A stretch of DNA of 33,086 nt from a virus. The notes under the pieces were generated by a model. It was not told the DNA's origin, did no database searches, and worked only from the letters and a program-made list of their open reading frames with translations. The stretch covers positions 1 through 33,086 of the IMG/VR virus record IMGVR_UViG_3300035698_009773, one strand, 5' to 3'. Shown one piece after another: positions 24,436 to 32,550 of this stretch (the first letter of the stretch is position 1; the number at the start of each line of letters is the position of its first letter). The translations under genes were made by a program, and so were the position numbers.

Positions 24436-24675
24436 ATGTATAATTATAAAGGAAAATATGTAAATCCGGAAACGTTTGAAGAAACAGACGTAATAACAAA
24501 AATTCCCGGTAAATTAGTAGAATATGTATCTCAAGCTATTTGTGATATCGGTGATGACTATACAACATCACCGACAATGATAGATAAAGATAATACAAGT
24601 GTAAATTTTTTACTTATAGAAAATAATACTGATGATAAGGTAAAATATAAAATTTCAATATCTTTATTAAAATAA
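24436..24675 (+). CDS. unknown small protein
   Basis: The protein has 79 aa and starts 13 bases after the methyltransferase stop, with AAGGAA upstream of the ATG. It is an acidic, tyrosine-containing protein (Y-K-G-K-Y-V-N-P-E-T-F-E-E) without a known domain or membrane segment. It is the last gene of its unit, before the promoter-like motif at 24708. Confidence 0.45.
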   Translation: MYNYKGKYVNPETFEETDVITKIPGKLVEYVSQAICDIGDDYTTSPTMIDKDNTSVNFLLIENNTDDKVKYKISISLLK

Positions 24676-24707
24676 ATCGAATTTTATTTGGTAGTCTCAA
24701 ATATTTT

Positions 24708-24719
24708 TTGTATATTAGT
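24708..24719 (+). promoter_or_regulatory. candidate phage promoter motif TTGTATATTAGT
   Basis: It has the TTGTATATT core in the 68-base gap before queD and ends 24 bases before the ATG. A TTTG about 20 bases upstream (24687-24690) gives a layout like Bacteroidota promoters (TTTG, then TAnnTTTG), though the fit is partial. It would drive the deazaguanine genes. Confidence 0.5.
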
Positions 24720-24743
24720 ATATAAACTTTAAAACATACGATT

Positions 24744-25325
24744 ATGATAATCAGAAAATTATTTAAGTTTGAAGGCGCACACGTCGTTCGAAATTGTTCG
24801 AGTACTCGCTGCAAGTTTAGTATTCATGGGCATAGCTATAAAGTAGAATTATTTCTTACTAGTGATAAACTAGACAATGCAGGAATGATTGTTGATTTTG
24901 GATTACTAAAAACTAATATTAAAGACTTTATAGATAGTTTTGACCACACATGGGCATATTGGAACAAAGAAAATGATAAGTTCAAACAAGATGTAAAAAA
25001 CATGAGTGCACGATGGATAGAATTACCAGTAAGTCCAAGTGCTGAAAACTGTGCATTAATGTTTGTATATGTAATAGATAAAATAATTAACAATACTGAA
25101 TTTAACAATGGAGAAGGTAATGTTAACGTGCATTCTGTAAGAGTACATGAAACAGATACAGGATATGCAGAAATGTTTTTGGATGATTTAAAACATTATT
25201 CTCATGTATTACCAGACATTAAATTTAGTGAAGCGGTAATAGAAGAATGGACAAACAAAAACTTTTGGAATTCTTTATGTCTTGAAAATAAATTTATTAT
25301 ACCACCTACGGAGCAACAAGCATGA
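24744..25325 (+). CDS. queD: 6-carboxy-5,6,7,8-tetrahydropterin synthase
   Basis: The protein has 193 aa. The T-fold residues are all present: F-E-G-A-H near 10, the catalytic cysteine in R-C-K-F-S-I-H-G-H (27-31) with the zinc H-x-H, M-I-V-D-F-G-L-L-K, F-D-H-T-W, P-S-A-E-N and V-H-E-T near the C-terminus. It converts 7,8-dihydroneopterin triphosphate to 6-carboxytetrahydropterin, the second step of preQ0 synthesis. At 193 aa it is longer than E. coli QueD (121), with an insertion after F-D-H and an added C-terminal stretch. It overlaps queE by ATGA. Confidence 0.85.
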   Translation: MIIRKLFKFEGAHVVRNCSSTRCKFSIHGHSYKVELFLTSDKLDNAGMIVDFGLLKTNIKDFIDSFDHTWAYWNKENDKFKQDVKNMSARWIELPVSPSAENCALMFVYVIDKIINNTEFNNGEGNVNVHSVRVHETDTGYAEMFLDDLKHYSHVLPDIKFSEAVIEEWTNKNFWNSLCLENKFIIPPTEQQA

Positions 25326-26212
25326 GAACAACAATTAATTTAGTAGAGGATGGAATATTTCCAATTATTAATGATGAGAATGGAGCAAGACTTCCAACAA
25401 TACCTGATACACAATTACCTATTAGTGGTACTATTCAAGGAGAAGGAAAACTAGTAGGTTATCCATCATTATTTATTAGAACATCCGGATGTAATTTACG
25501 ATGTTGTTGGATGCTACCAGATGGTTCATCAAGTATATGTGATACACCATATGCTTCATTTAATCATGAAAATAATATTTGTGAAATAAATAAAGTACTT
25601 CGAATAGTAAAACAGAACATTGGTAGCAATATTAAACATATTGTTATAACGGGTGGTGAACCAATGTTACAAATAAAACCATTAGTAGAATTATTAATTG
25701 GATTAAAAAAATTAAAATTACATATCACTTTAGAAACTAACGGTACAATATTTGACGAAGAAGTTTCTAAATATATAGATTTAATGTCAATATCTCCAAA
25801 AATGTCTAATTCAACTCCATGGGAACAAAATATTGTAGGAGCAGGGCTTGAGTATCATGAGAAAGTAGCATTAAAACATGAAAGATTTAGATATGATATT
25901 AAAGAATTACAATACCTAGTAGACGCATGTTATGATATTGTTAGTATGAATAATTATTCATTAAAAGAAAACAAAGACTTTCAATTAAAATTTGTTGTGA
26001 CAAACAAATTGGATATTGCAGAAATAAAAAATAAATATATAGATAGGTTAAAACATTTGTATTCACATAATATAATATTAATGCCGGCAGGCCTCAATAA
26101 AGAACAATTAGAAAAAACATCTAAATTAACACTAGAAGCATGTGTTGAGAATGGATGGTTGTATAGCCCTAGGTTACAAATTGATATTTTTGATGATAAG
26201 CGAAGCGTTTAA
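25322..26212 (+). CDS. queE: 7-carboxy-7-deazaguanine synthase (radical SAM)
   Basis: The protein has 296 aa. G-C-N-L-R-C-C-W begins the radical SAM cluster and the third cysteine comes in I-C-D-T-P-Y. Nine extra residues lie between the tryptophan and that C-D-T, so the motif is C-x3-C-x11-C (or C-x4-C-x10-C) rather than C-x3-C-x2-C. T-G-G-E-P-M-L (SAM-binding) and L-E-T-N-G-T follow, with S-P-K-M-S downstream as in QueE. It rearranges 6-carboxytetrahydropterin to 7-carboxy-7-deazaguanine. Start and end are coupled to queD by the ATGA overlap, with folE 15 bases downstream. Confidence 0.8.
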   Translation: MRTTINLVEDGIFPIINDENGARLPTIPDTQLPISGTIQGEGKLVGYPSLFIRTSGCNLRCCWMLPDGSSSICDTPYASFNHENNICEINKVLRIVKQNIGSNIKHIVITGGEPMLQIKPLVELLIGLKKLKLHITLETNGTIFDEEVSKYIDLMSISPKMSNSTPWEQNIVGAGLEYHEKVALKHERFRYDIKELQYLVDACYDIVSMNNYSLKENKDFQLKFVVTNKLDIAEIKNKYIDRLKHLYSHNIILMPAGLNKEQLEKTSKLTLEACVENGWLYSPRLQIDIFDDKRSV

Positions 26213-26227
26213 AATAAGGAATAAAGT

Positions 26228-26863
26228 ATGAGTAAATTAATTAAATCTGGTAGTAACATGGAATTATCAGATAAAGAAAAACAAGTTATGCTATTAAAAG
26301 CAGAAGAAGCATATGGTAAATTTTTAACAGCATTAGGATATGATTGGGAAAATGACCCAAACCAAGAACGAACACCATACAGAGTTGCAAAAATGATGGT
26401 AAATGAAATTGGACACGGTAGTTATTCAGCACCACCAAAAATTACTACATTTGATAATACAACGAACTATGATGGATTAGTATTTGAAGGAAATATAGAT
26501 GTAAAATCATTTTGTTCACATCATATTATGCCATTCCTAGGTAAGGCACATGTAGCATACATACCTAACCCAACAGGTAAAATTTGTGGGTTAAGTAAAT
26601 TAAATAGAGTAGTTGATTGGTTTGCAAGAAGACCACAACTACAAGAAAATTTAACTAAACAAATCCATGATTATCTAGATGAATTATTACCTGGAAATTT
26701 GGGTGTTGCAGTATTGATACAAGCACAACATACTTGCGTAGCAGCACGCGGAGTTAATCAAAATTCAACAATGATGACAAGTAAATTAAGCAAACAATTT
26801 TTGAATAATGATGGTCCAACAAGAAAAGAATTTTATGATAATATTAAAATGTTGAAAGATTAA
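26228..26863 (+). CDS. folE: GTP cyclohydrolase I
   Basis: The protein has 211 aa and is full length for the family. Zinc ligands C96 and H99 (F-C-S-H-H-I-M-P-F) and C170 (H-T-C-V-A-A-R-G) are present, as are E-R-T-P-Y-R-V-A and G-L-S-K-L-N-R. The enzyme opens GTP to 7,8-dihydroneopterin triphosphate, feeding QueD. With queD and queE it forms the first three steps of the deazaguanine pathway in one operon. A weak GGA site precedes the ATG. Its reading frame runs on past the stop into the polymerase frame. Confidence 0.85.
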   Translation: MSKLIKSGSNMELSDKEKQVMLLKAEEAYGKFLTALGYDWENDPNQERTPYRVAKMMVNEIGHGSYSAPPKITTFDNTTNYDGLVFEGNIDVKSFCSHHIMPFLGKAHVAYIPNPTGKICGLSKLNRVVDWFARRPQLQENLTKQIHDYLDELLPGNLGVAVLIQAQHTCVAARGVNQNSTMMTSKLSKQFLNNDGPTRKEFYDNIKMLKD

Positions 26864-26884
26864 AAAGATTTAGGAGATACGACT

Positions 26885-29584
26885 ATTTATCAAAACGCAT
26901 ATTACGACAGGACAAAAAATGTAATTCATATTTTCGATGATGAACGTGGACATATATCGTCTAATTATCAACCATATGGTTATGTAAAATCAAATAAGGG
27001 TAATCTAACTACTTTGGATGGAATTAAGGTAGCTAAGACTAATTTTATAAAGAAAGAAGACATTGATGCTGGAAACATATTTGAGAGTGATTTAAGTCCT
27101 GTTTTACGTACATTGTTAGACATGTATGGTGATAGTGATGAGCCATCAAAAAACCATACTCATTTCTTTTTTGATATTGAAGTAGCTAAGGAAGAACATT
27201 ACAGCACAGCAGAAGATGCGAATAATATGATAACATCAATATGTTATTATACTCCAAACCTTAATAAATATGTGGTATTAGTAGTAGATGAAGACAACTC
27301 AATACCAACGATGGATAATGAAAAAATAAAGGTAAATAGGTTTGACAATGAAAAAGAACTATTAAAAGAATTCTTAAAACATTATATTGAAATAAAACCT
27401 ACAATATTAACAGGTTGGAATATAGACGGATTTGATATACCGTATTTATATAATAGAATTACAAAAGTTCTTAGTAGAAGACAAGCAAATACTTTAAGCC
27501 CATTGGGCATAGTAAATTGGAATGAACGAGATTTAATATATAATATAGCAGGTGTCTCATGTCTTGACTATTTATACATGTACAAGAAATTTGATCCAAA
27601 CGAGAAATCTTCGTATGCATTAGATGCTATTATGAAAGCAGAATTGGGATATGGCAAAATCGAATATGATGGGGATTTGGACCAATTAAAAAAGAATGAC
27701 CCTATTAAATTCATTAAGTATAATATGGTGGATGTGAAAGGTGTAGTAGATATTGATAATAAGAAAGACTATATTACACTTGTTAAAAATATATGTCACA
27801 AAGGACATGTGGTATATGAAGATATAAAACATACATCTACGTATTTAGATGGCGCAAGTTTGGTCTATACTAAGAAAATAGGTATTGTAGCACCCAATAG
27901 AAAAAAGCCAATATCTTTTAAAGTAAATACAACACAGACAAAAGGAAAGACTGAAATTATAGTAGCAGACGAAATTCCTAAAGAAATACCATTAGTTGGA
28001 ACATTACGTATTGTAGAATCTAAATCAAAATCATTTAAGGTAAATTATATAGATTATAAGAACAATGTATTTAAGTTAGAAGAACCATTAAAGAAGATCA
28101 TACAGCCAGATTTTATAATTCGTTTAAATTTAATTGGAGCATATGTAAAGTCACCTAATGTAGGATTACATGAATGGATATTTGATTTGGATTTACAATC
28201 GTTATATCCAAGTATTATAATGACATTGAATATAAGCCCCGAAACAAAACGTGGAAGAGTAATTAATTGGAAAACAAATGAATTTATAACTAATTCAAAT
28301 TATGAATTTATTGTTAACAATATAAAGGGTAAAAATGAAAAGATACTAGCAAAGGATTTTAGAGCATGGCTAAAAGAAAACAATTATTCTATTGCAGCCA
28401 ATGGTGTATTTTATACGTTAGACGAACAAGGATTTTTACCATCAATTTTAGAAAAGTGGTTTGAAGAACGTGCTGAGTATAAAAAATTAATGAAAAAATA
28501 TGGTAAGGCAGGAGATAAAGAATTACAACAATATTATCACATCAGACAATGGGTACAGAAGATTTTATTAAATTCATTCTATGGTGTACTTGGATTACCA
28601 AGTTTTAGGTACTATGATATTGATAATGCATCTTCGGTTACCGAGAGTGGATGGCAAATAATTCTCTTCTCGGAACAAGCAGCTAATAGTTATTATAACA
28701 AAAATTTAGGAACTTCAAATGTAGACTATGTGGACTATATTGATACAGATAGTTTATTTTTATCTGCGTTACCACTTATTAAACACAGGTTCCCTACTGC
28801 GGATACGACGAATGATAAACTAATGACAAAACATATACTCAATATTGCAGGTGAAGTCCAAGGATATGTTAATAAAATGTATGACAAATATACTGATATT
28901 TATCACAATGTTCAAAATCATAAACTGTTAATTAAACAAGAATCTATTGCAAAATCAGCTATTTTTATAGTTAAAAAACGCTATGCACAATGGATTATTA
29001 ATAAAGAAGGAATTGAATGTGATGAATTGGATGTAAAGGGTATTGATGTAGTACGAAGTGATTTTCCAAAAGCATTCAGGACATTTTTAGGAACTGTATT
29101 AAAATCTATTCTAGCAAAACAAACAAAAATAGATATTGATAATCAAATTATAGATTTTAAAACTTCTATAAAAGAAAGAGATATAAAACAAATTATGTTT
29201 CCGACGGGAGTTAAAAATGTTTTAAAACATGATTATCTCGATAGAGGTTTATTTGAAATAATGAAAGGAACACCAATACATGTTAAATCGTCATTGTACT
29301 ATAATGATATATTAAAACATAAAGGGTTTACTAGTGGAGCCAAGATATCAAATGGAGATAAAATACTGTGGTCGTACTTAGCTGAAAACCCTTTGAATTT
29401 AAAAACATTGGCATTTAAAGGAACAGACGACCCCGAATTTATTGTAGACTATTTAAAGAAATATATTGACTATGACGAAATATTTGAGAAGTCTATAATA
29501 AGTAAAATCAAATCTTTCTATGTAGCATTAGATTGGGGACAAATGAATCTAAACGAATCAATAAATAAATTTTTTAATTTTTAA
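26885..29584 (+). CDS. replicative DNA polymerase, family B (T4 gp43-like); non-ATG start
   Basis: The first ATG in frame is 27014, but coding clearly extends upstream: the 43 codons before it (Y-Q-N-A-Y-Y-D-R-T-K-N-V-I-H-I and onward) match the N-terminus of phage family B polymerases. AGGAG at 26872-26876 sits eight bases before ATT at 26885, the likely start. That gives 899 aa, against 898 for T4 gp43. Exonuclease motifs F-F-D-I-E-V and N-I-D-G-F-D-I-P-Y, motif A D-L-Q-S-L-Y-P-S-I, motif B K-I-L-L-N-S-F-Y-G and motif C Y-I-D-T-D-S are intact. It should be the replisome polymerase with proofreading. Only 21 bases separate it from folE. Confidence 0.8.
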   Translation: MYQNAYYDRTKNVIHIFDDERGHISSNYQPYGYVKSNKGNLTTLDGIKVAKTNFIKKEDIDAGNIFESDLSPVLRTLLDMYGDSDEPSKNHTHFFFDIEVAKEEHYSTAEDANNMITSICYYTPNLNKYVVLVVDEDNSIPTMDNEKIKVNRFDNEKELLKEFLKHYIEIKPTILTGWNIDGFDIPYLYNRITKVLSRRQANTLSPLGIVNWNERDLIYNIAGVSCLDYLYMYKKFDPNEKSSYALDAIMKAELGYGKIEYDGDLDQLKKNDPIKFIKYNMVDVKGVVDIDNKKDYITLVKNICHKGHVVYEDIKHTSTYLDGASLVYTKKIGIVAPNRKKPISFKVNTTQTKGKTEIIVADEIPKEIPLVGTLRIVESKSKSFKVNYIDYKNNVFKLEEPLKKIIQPDFIIRLNLIGAYVKSPNVGLHEWIFDLDLQSLYPSIIMTLNISPETKRGRVINWKTNEFITNSNYEFIVNNIKGKNEKILAKDFRAWLKENNYSIAANGVFYTLDEQGFLPSILEKWFEERAEYKKLMKKYGKAGDKELQQYYHIRQWVQKILLNSFYGVLGLPSFRYYDIDNASSVTESGWQIILFSEQAANSYYNKNLGTSNVDYVDYIDTDSLFLSALPLIKHRFPTADTTNDKLMTKHILNIAGEVQGYVNKMYDKYTDIYHNVQNHKLLIKQESIAKSAIFIVKKRYAQWIINKEGIECDELDVKGIDVVRSDFPKAFRTFLGTVLKSILAKQTKIDIDNQIIDFKTSIKERDIKQIMFPTGVKNVLKHDYLDRGLFEIMKGTPIHVKSSLYYNDILKHKGFTSGAKISNGDKILWSYLAENPLNLKTLAFKGTDDPEFIVDYLKKYIDYDEIFEKSIISKIKSFYVALDWGQMNLNESINKFFNF

Positions 29585-29587
29585 AAT

Positions 29588-29941
29588 ATGAAAACAAATA
29601 TTATTGTTAATTTTACTTTTGAAGGTATCCATCAATGGAAACAAGCAAAAGAACTTTATCCAGACGTGGCATTTTTATCAAATCCACACAGACATATCTT
29701 TCATGTATGTGCTAAAAAAGAAGTTTCACATGATGATAGGGATATAGAAATAATACGATTTAAACGAGAACTTGAAGCGCATATAATGGCTACATATCCG
29801 GTAACAGGTGAAAATGCAATATGTTTGTATTTAGGAGAAACAAGCTGTGAAATGTTAGCCGCAGTTTTAATGAAAAAATTTGATTTAAGTTATTGTAGAG
29901 TTTTAGAGGACAACGAGAATGGAGCAGAAAAGATTAAATAA
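29588..29941 (+). CDS. QueD/6-PTPS-like T-fold protein, divergent
   Basis: The protein has 117 aa, the size of E. coli QueD. It aligns with QueD by landmarks: N-F-T-F-E-G-I-H against F-T-F-E-A-A-H, P-H-R-H-I-F-H-V against L-H-G-H-S-F-M-V, I-I-R-F-K-R-E-L against I-I-D-F-A-E-L-K, E-T-S-C-E-M-L-A against N-P-T-S-E-V-L-A, and a final V-L-E-D-N. The three zinc histidines are kept. The catalytic cysteine before H-x-H and the L-D-H histidine are missing. So it may use a different substrate or act as a partner in modification. It starts after the polymerase and overlaps the first glycosyltransferase by 23 bases. Confidence 0.55.
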   Translation: MKTNIIVNFTFEGIHQWKQAKELYPDVAFLSNPHRHIFHVCAKKEVSHDDRDIEIIRFKRELEAHIMATYPVTGENAICLYLGETSCEMLAAVLMKKFDLSYCRVLEDNENGAEKIK

Positions 29942-31307
29942 CAAACGTGTGGGTATAGTAATATCTAAGCAATTGTTTATAGTTACGGGCGGAATAGGTA
30001 TACTTGTTTATAATATGATAGACTTATTATTAAAGCATGGTGCACGAGTAGATATAATATCAGATGTTGAACTGAAGGTGACAGATGTGCCGCATGAGGT
30101 TAATTTCATTCACACCAACGACCCAATGAAATATACGCAACATAAAAACATTCATATGTTTACTGAAAATTTATGTCTTGAAAAAATCATGAATTATAGG
30201 AATTCAATATTTGATGCAATGACTAATAATTATTATGATTTTATCCTTTGCAATGATGTGGAAGGCGCATATGCTAGCATGAGTTTGGAATTAGGTGAAC
30301 ATGTCCCTACTATGTTTTATACAAATAATGGCGGAACAATTTTTGATGGTAAAAATATGACAGATGATATATTCTCAGAAAGTTATTTGGACACCACAAA
30401 AGCTTTATTTGGCATGAGCAAACTTATAATAGGTACACAAACCAAATTGAACAAACAGATAATTGAAGAGAAACATCCAGGTGCAACTGTAAAAATAGTG
30501 CCACATCCAATTGATAGTAAGATGTTAGAACCAGCTAACTTAGAACAAGAAGGAATTTTGTTTATTGGTGTACATTCAGCTCGTAAAAATCCTAAACTAT
30601 TTATAAAGATTCTGAAAGAAATTAAAGAAGAACGAGGTGAGATTAAAGTAAATATTTTAACCCGTAAATCACATATTCCAAAATGGGAAGCTAGCTTCAA
30701 AGAAATAGGTTATACCAATTATGATGTTCGAGGTGGAATTATAGGAAAAGAGAAAAATGATTTTATTAATAGTTCTAAATTATTCGTATCACTTGCATCA
30801 TTAGAATGTTATCCTGTATCAATAACAGAGGCAATGGTAAATATGCCAGCATTAATTATTAACGAACACAAATGGCACGCGGGATTTGAAAACTTTAAGA
30901 ATGCACACTTTGCATCAAGTACAACGATGAAAGATAAAATACTTGAGTTATATGATAACAATATATTTGATGCAAATGAAATGAAGAATTATAATTCAAA
31001 AACTGAAGAAACGTGGATTGATTATATTGAAAATCCACCAAAAGTAGGTAAACATCTTACTAAAAAACCTACTAATCACTTTATGAAAAATTTAGAAACA
31101 CTTGATGGTAAGTATATAACTATAAAAGATTACTTATCAAAATTCAATACTAAAAACATAATTTATATGAAGAGTGATATTTACACACTATATGCATCAT
31201 CAGACTATATACATGTAGTACAAGATAAAGAATGCTCTTATATTGGATTAGGCGATAAATTTGAAAAATTTGCCAACGCAGAAGAAGATAGTTTCTTTTC
31301 ATATTAG
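29919..31307 (+). CDS. glycosyltransferase, GT-B fold (GT4-like)
   Basis: The protein has 462 aa. The N-terminal Rossmann half begins G-I-V-I-S...T-G-G-I-G-I-L-V-Y-N-M, the acceptor-side glycine loop of GT4 enzymes. The second half has G-V-H-S-A-R-K-N-P-K-L-F (sugar-nucleotide domain entry) and S-L-A-S-L-E-C-Y-P-V-S-I-T-E-A-M-V, the E-x7-E-like donor-binding motif. The last ~90 residues are an extra, unrecognised domain. It starts within the T-fold gene, and no sugar-synthesis genes are nearby. Candidate acceptors are modified DNA bases, as in T4, or a host surface molecule. It is intact. Confidence 0.65.
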   Translation: MEQKRLNNKRVGIVISKQLFIVTGGIGILVYNMIDLLLKHGARVDIISDVELKVTDVPHEVNFIHTNDPMKYTQHKNIHMFTENLCLEKIMNYRNSIFDAMTNNYYDFILCNDVEGAYASMSLELGEHVPTMFYTNNGGTIFDGKNMTDDIFSESYLDTTKALFGMSKLIIGTQTKLNKQIIEEKHPGATVKIVPHPIDSKMLEPANLEQEGILFIGVHSARKNPKLFIKILKEIKEERGEIKVNILTRKSHIPKWEASFKEIGYTNYDVRGGIIGKEKNDFINSSKLFVSLASLECYPVSITEAMVNMPALIINEHKWHAGFENFKNAHFASSTTMKDKILELYDNNIFDANEMKNYNSKTEETWIDYIENPPKVGKHLTKKPTNHFMKNLETLDGKYITIKDYLSKFNTKNIIYMKSDIYTLYASSDYIHVVQDKECSYIGLGDKFEKFANAEEDSFFSY

Positions 31308-31339
31308 GTTGGTAAAAATTAGGATGATAAGAAAATTAG

Positions 31340-31351
31340 TTGTATATTATA
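31340..31351 (+). promoter_or_regulatory. candidate phage promoter motif TTGTATATTATA
   Basis: It has the TTGTATATT core in the 67-base gap between the two glycosyltransferase genes and ends 23 bases before the next ATG, matching the spacing at 3148 and 24708. Confidence 0.5.
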
Positions 31352-31374
31352 TTAACATTTAAAAAATACGTTAA

Positions 31375-32547
31375 ATGAATAAAAGAAAAAAATCACTATT
31401 TTATTTTGGGTTAGAGCCATTGAAAGCAAGATATACCTTTCAGCTATGCAAAGAATGGATGCCTGAATCGTTTGCAAAATACAAAAAACAAATTGATTTT
31501 GTAGATGTTGAAGGAGATTTTGATGAAGATTGTGAAATAAAAGTTGGCGCCGTTTTGGATGCAATTGGAAGAGGAAAATTCGCGTTATCACAATGTTCAA
31601 ATTTCCTAGAAATGCTACGACAAGATAAAGTTAAAGATGGCGACATATTGTTTTTCCAAGATTTTTGGACATCAGGAATAGATTCTATATTTTATGCATT
31701 AGATTTATACGGATATAAAAATGTTAAGATTTATACTATGCTACATGCACAATCTGTAGACGAGTATGATTTCACATATCCTATGAGAAATTGGATGCGC
31801 TCATATGAATTAGGATTTGATAAAAAATTAGATGGTATATTTGTTGGTAGTACAATACACAAAGAACAATTAAGAAATGCTGGATTTAATGCACCAATAC
31901 ATGTTGTGTCATTGCCAATACACAAAGAAAAAACAATTGAAAAATTACCTAATTATAAATCTTTTGACAAAACGAATACAGTTGTATATTCATCAAGATT
32001 GGATAAAGAAAAAAATCCATATTTTATGCTAGAAGTAGCAGAAAAGTTTTTAGCGAACAATACGGATTTTGAATGGCACGTGACAACATCTGGGAAAACC
32101 ATTCGTAGTATGTTACCGGGCGTAATAGATGATATATATGCATTAGCAGTTAAACAACCTAGATTTAAAGTATTAACAGGTTTGACAAAAGAAGAATATT
32201 ACACTGAACTCGCAACATGTAGGGTACAGTTTAATAGCTCATTGCAAGATTACGTGAGTTGGACTGTCATCGAATCAACGATTTTTGGAGCAGATATTGT
32301 ATTTCCAAACTTTAGAAGTTTCCCTGAGTTCATAAATAATAATAGATTATACAAACCATTTGACGTTGATGATGCTATTCAAGTATTAGATGACGCTATA
32401 TATGCGCCTCATACCACACATCCAAAAATTGGTGACTTGTCGGATTTGGGAAGAAAAGTCGAAGCACATATAATTTGTAATGGTATAGATGTAGAAGTAA
32501 ATGTTTGGCATGAAAGCGCATACTGTAAAAAATTAATCGGAGAGTAA
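31375..32547 (+). CDS. glycosyltransferase, GT-B fold, second copy type
   Basis: The protein has 390 aa. The N-terminal half ends in G-I-F-V-G-S-T-I-H-K-E-Q-L-R-N-A-G-F. The C-terminal half opens T-V-V-Y-S-S-R-L-D-K-E-K-N-P (typical GT4 donor-domain start) and has Q-F-N-S-S-L-Q-D-Y-V-S-W-T-V-I-E-S-T-I-F-G-A-D, which includes the conserved glutamate of the donor site. It is not closely similar to the upstream glycosyltransferase. It is followed after three bases by the dpdA-like gene, which it likely shares a transcript with. A role in glycosylating DNA containing the inserted base is inferred from neighbours only. Confidence 0.65.
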   Translation: MNKRKKSLFYFGLEPLKARYTFQLCKEWMPESFAKYKKQIDFVDVEGDFDEDCEIKVGAVLDAIGRGKFALSQCSNFLEMLRQDKVKDGDILFFQDFWTSGIDSIFYALDLYGYKNVKIYTMLHAQSVDEYDFTYPMRNWMRSYELGFDKKLDGIFVGSTIHKEQLRNAGFNAPIHVVSLPIHKEKTIEKLPNYKSFDKTNTVVYSSRLDKEKNPYFMLEVAEKFLANNTDFEWHVTTSGKTIRSMLPGVIDDIYALAVKQPRFKVLTGLTKEEYYTELATCRVQFNSSLQDYVSWTVIESTIFGADIVFPNFRSFPEFINNNRLYKPFDVDDAIQVLDDAIYAPHTTHPKIGDLSDLGRKVEAHIICNGIDVEVNVWHESAYCKKLIGE

Positions 32548-32550
32548 TAC

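Noticed and set aside
24664-24692. Imperfect inverted repeat after the 79-aa gene as a terminator
   Set aside because: The arms mismatch and are entirely AT, with no clear T-run; too weak to call.
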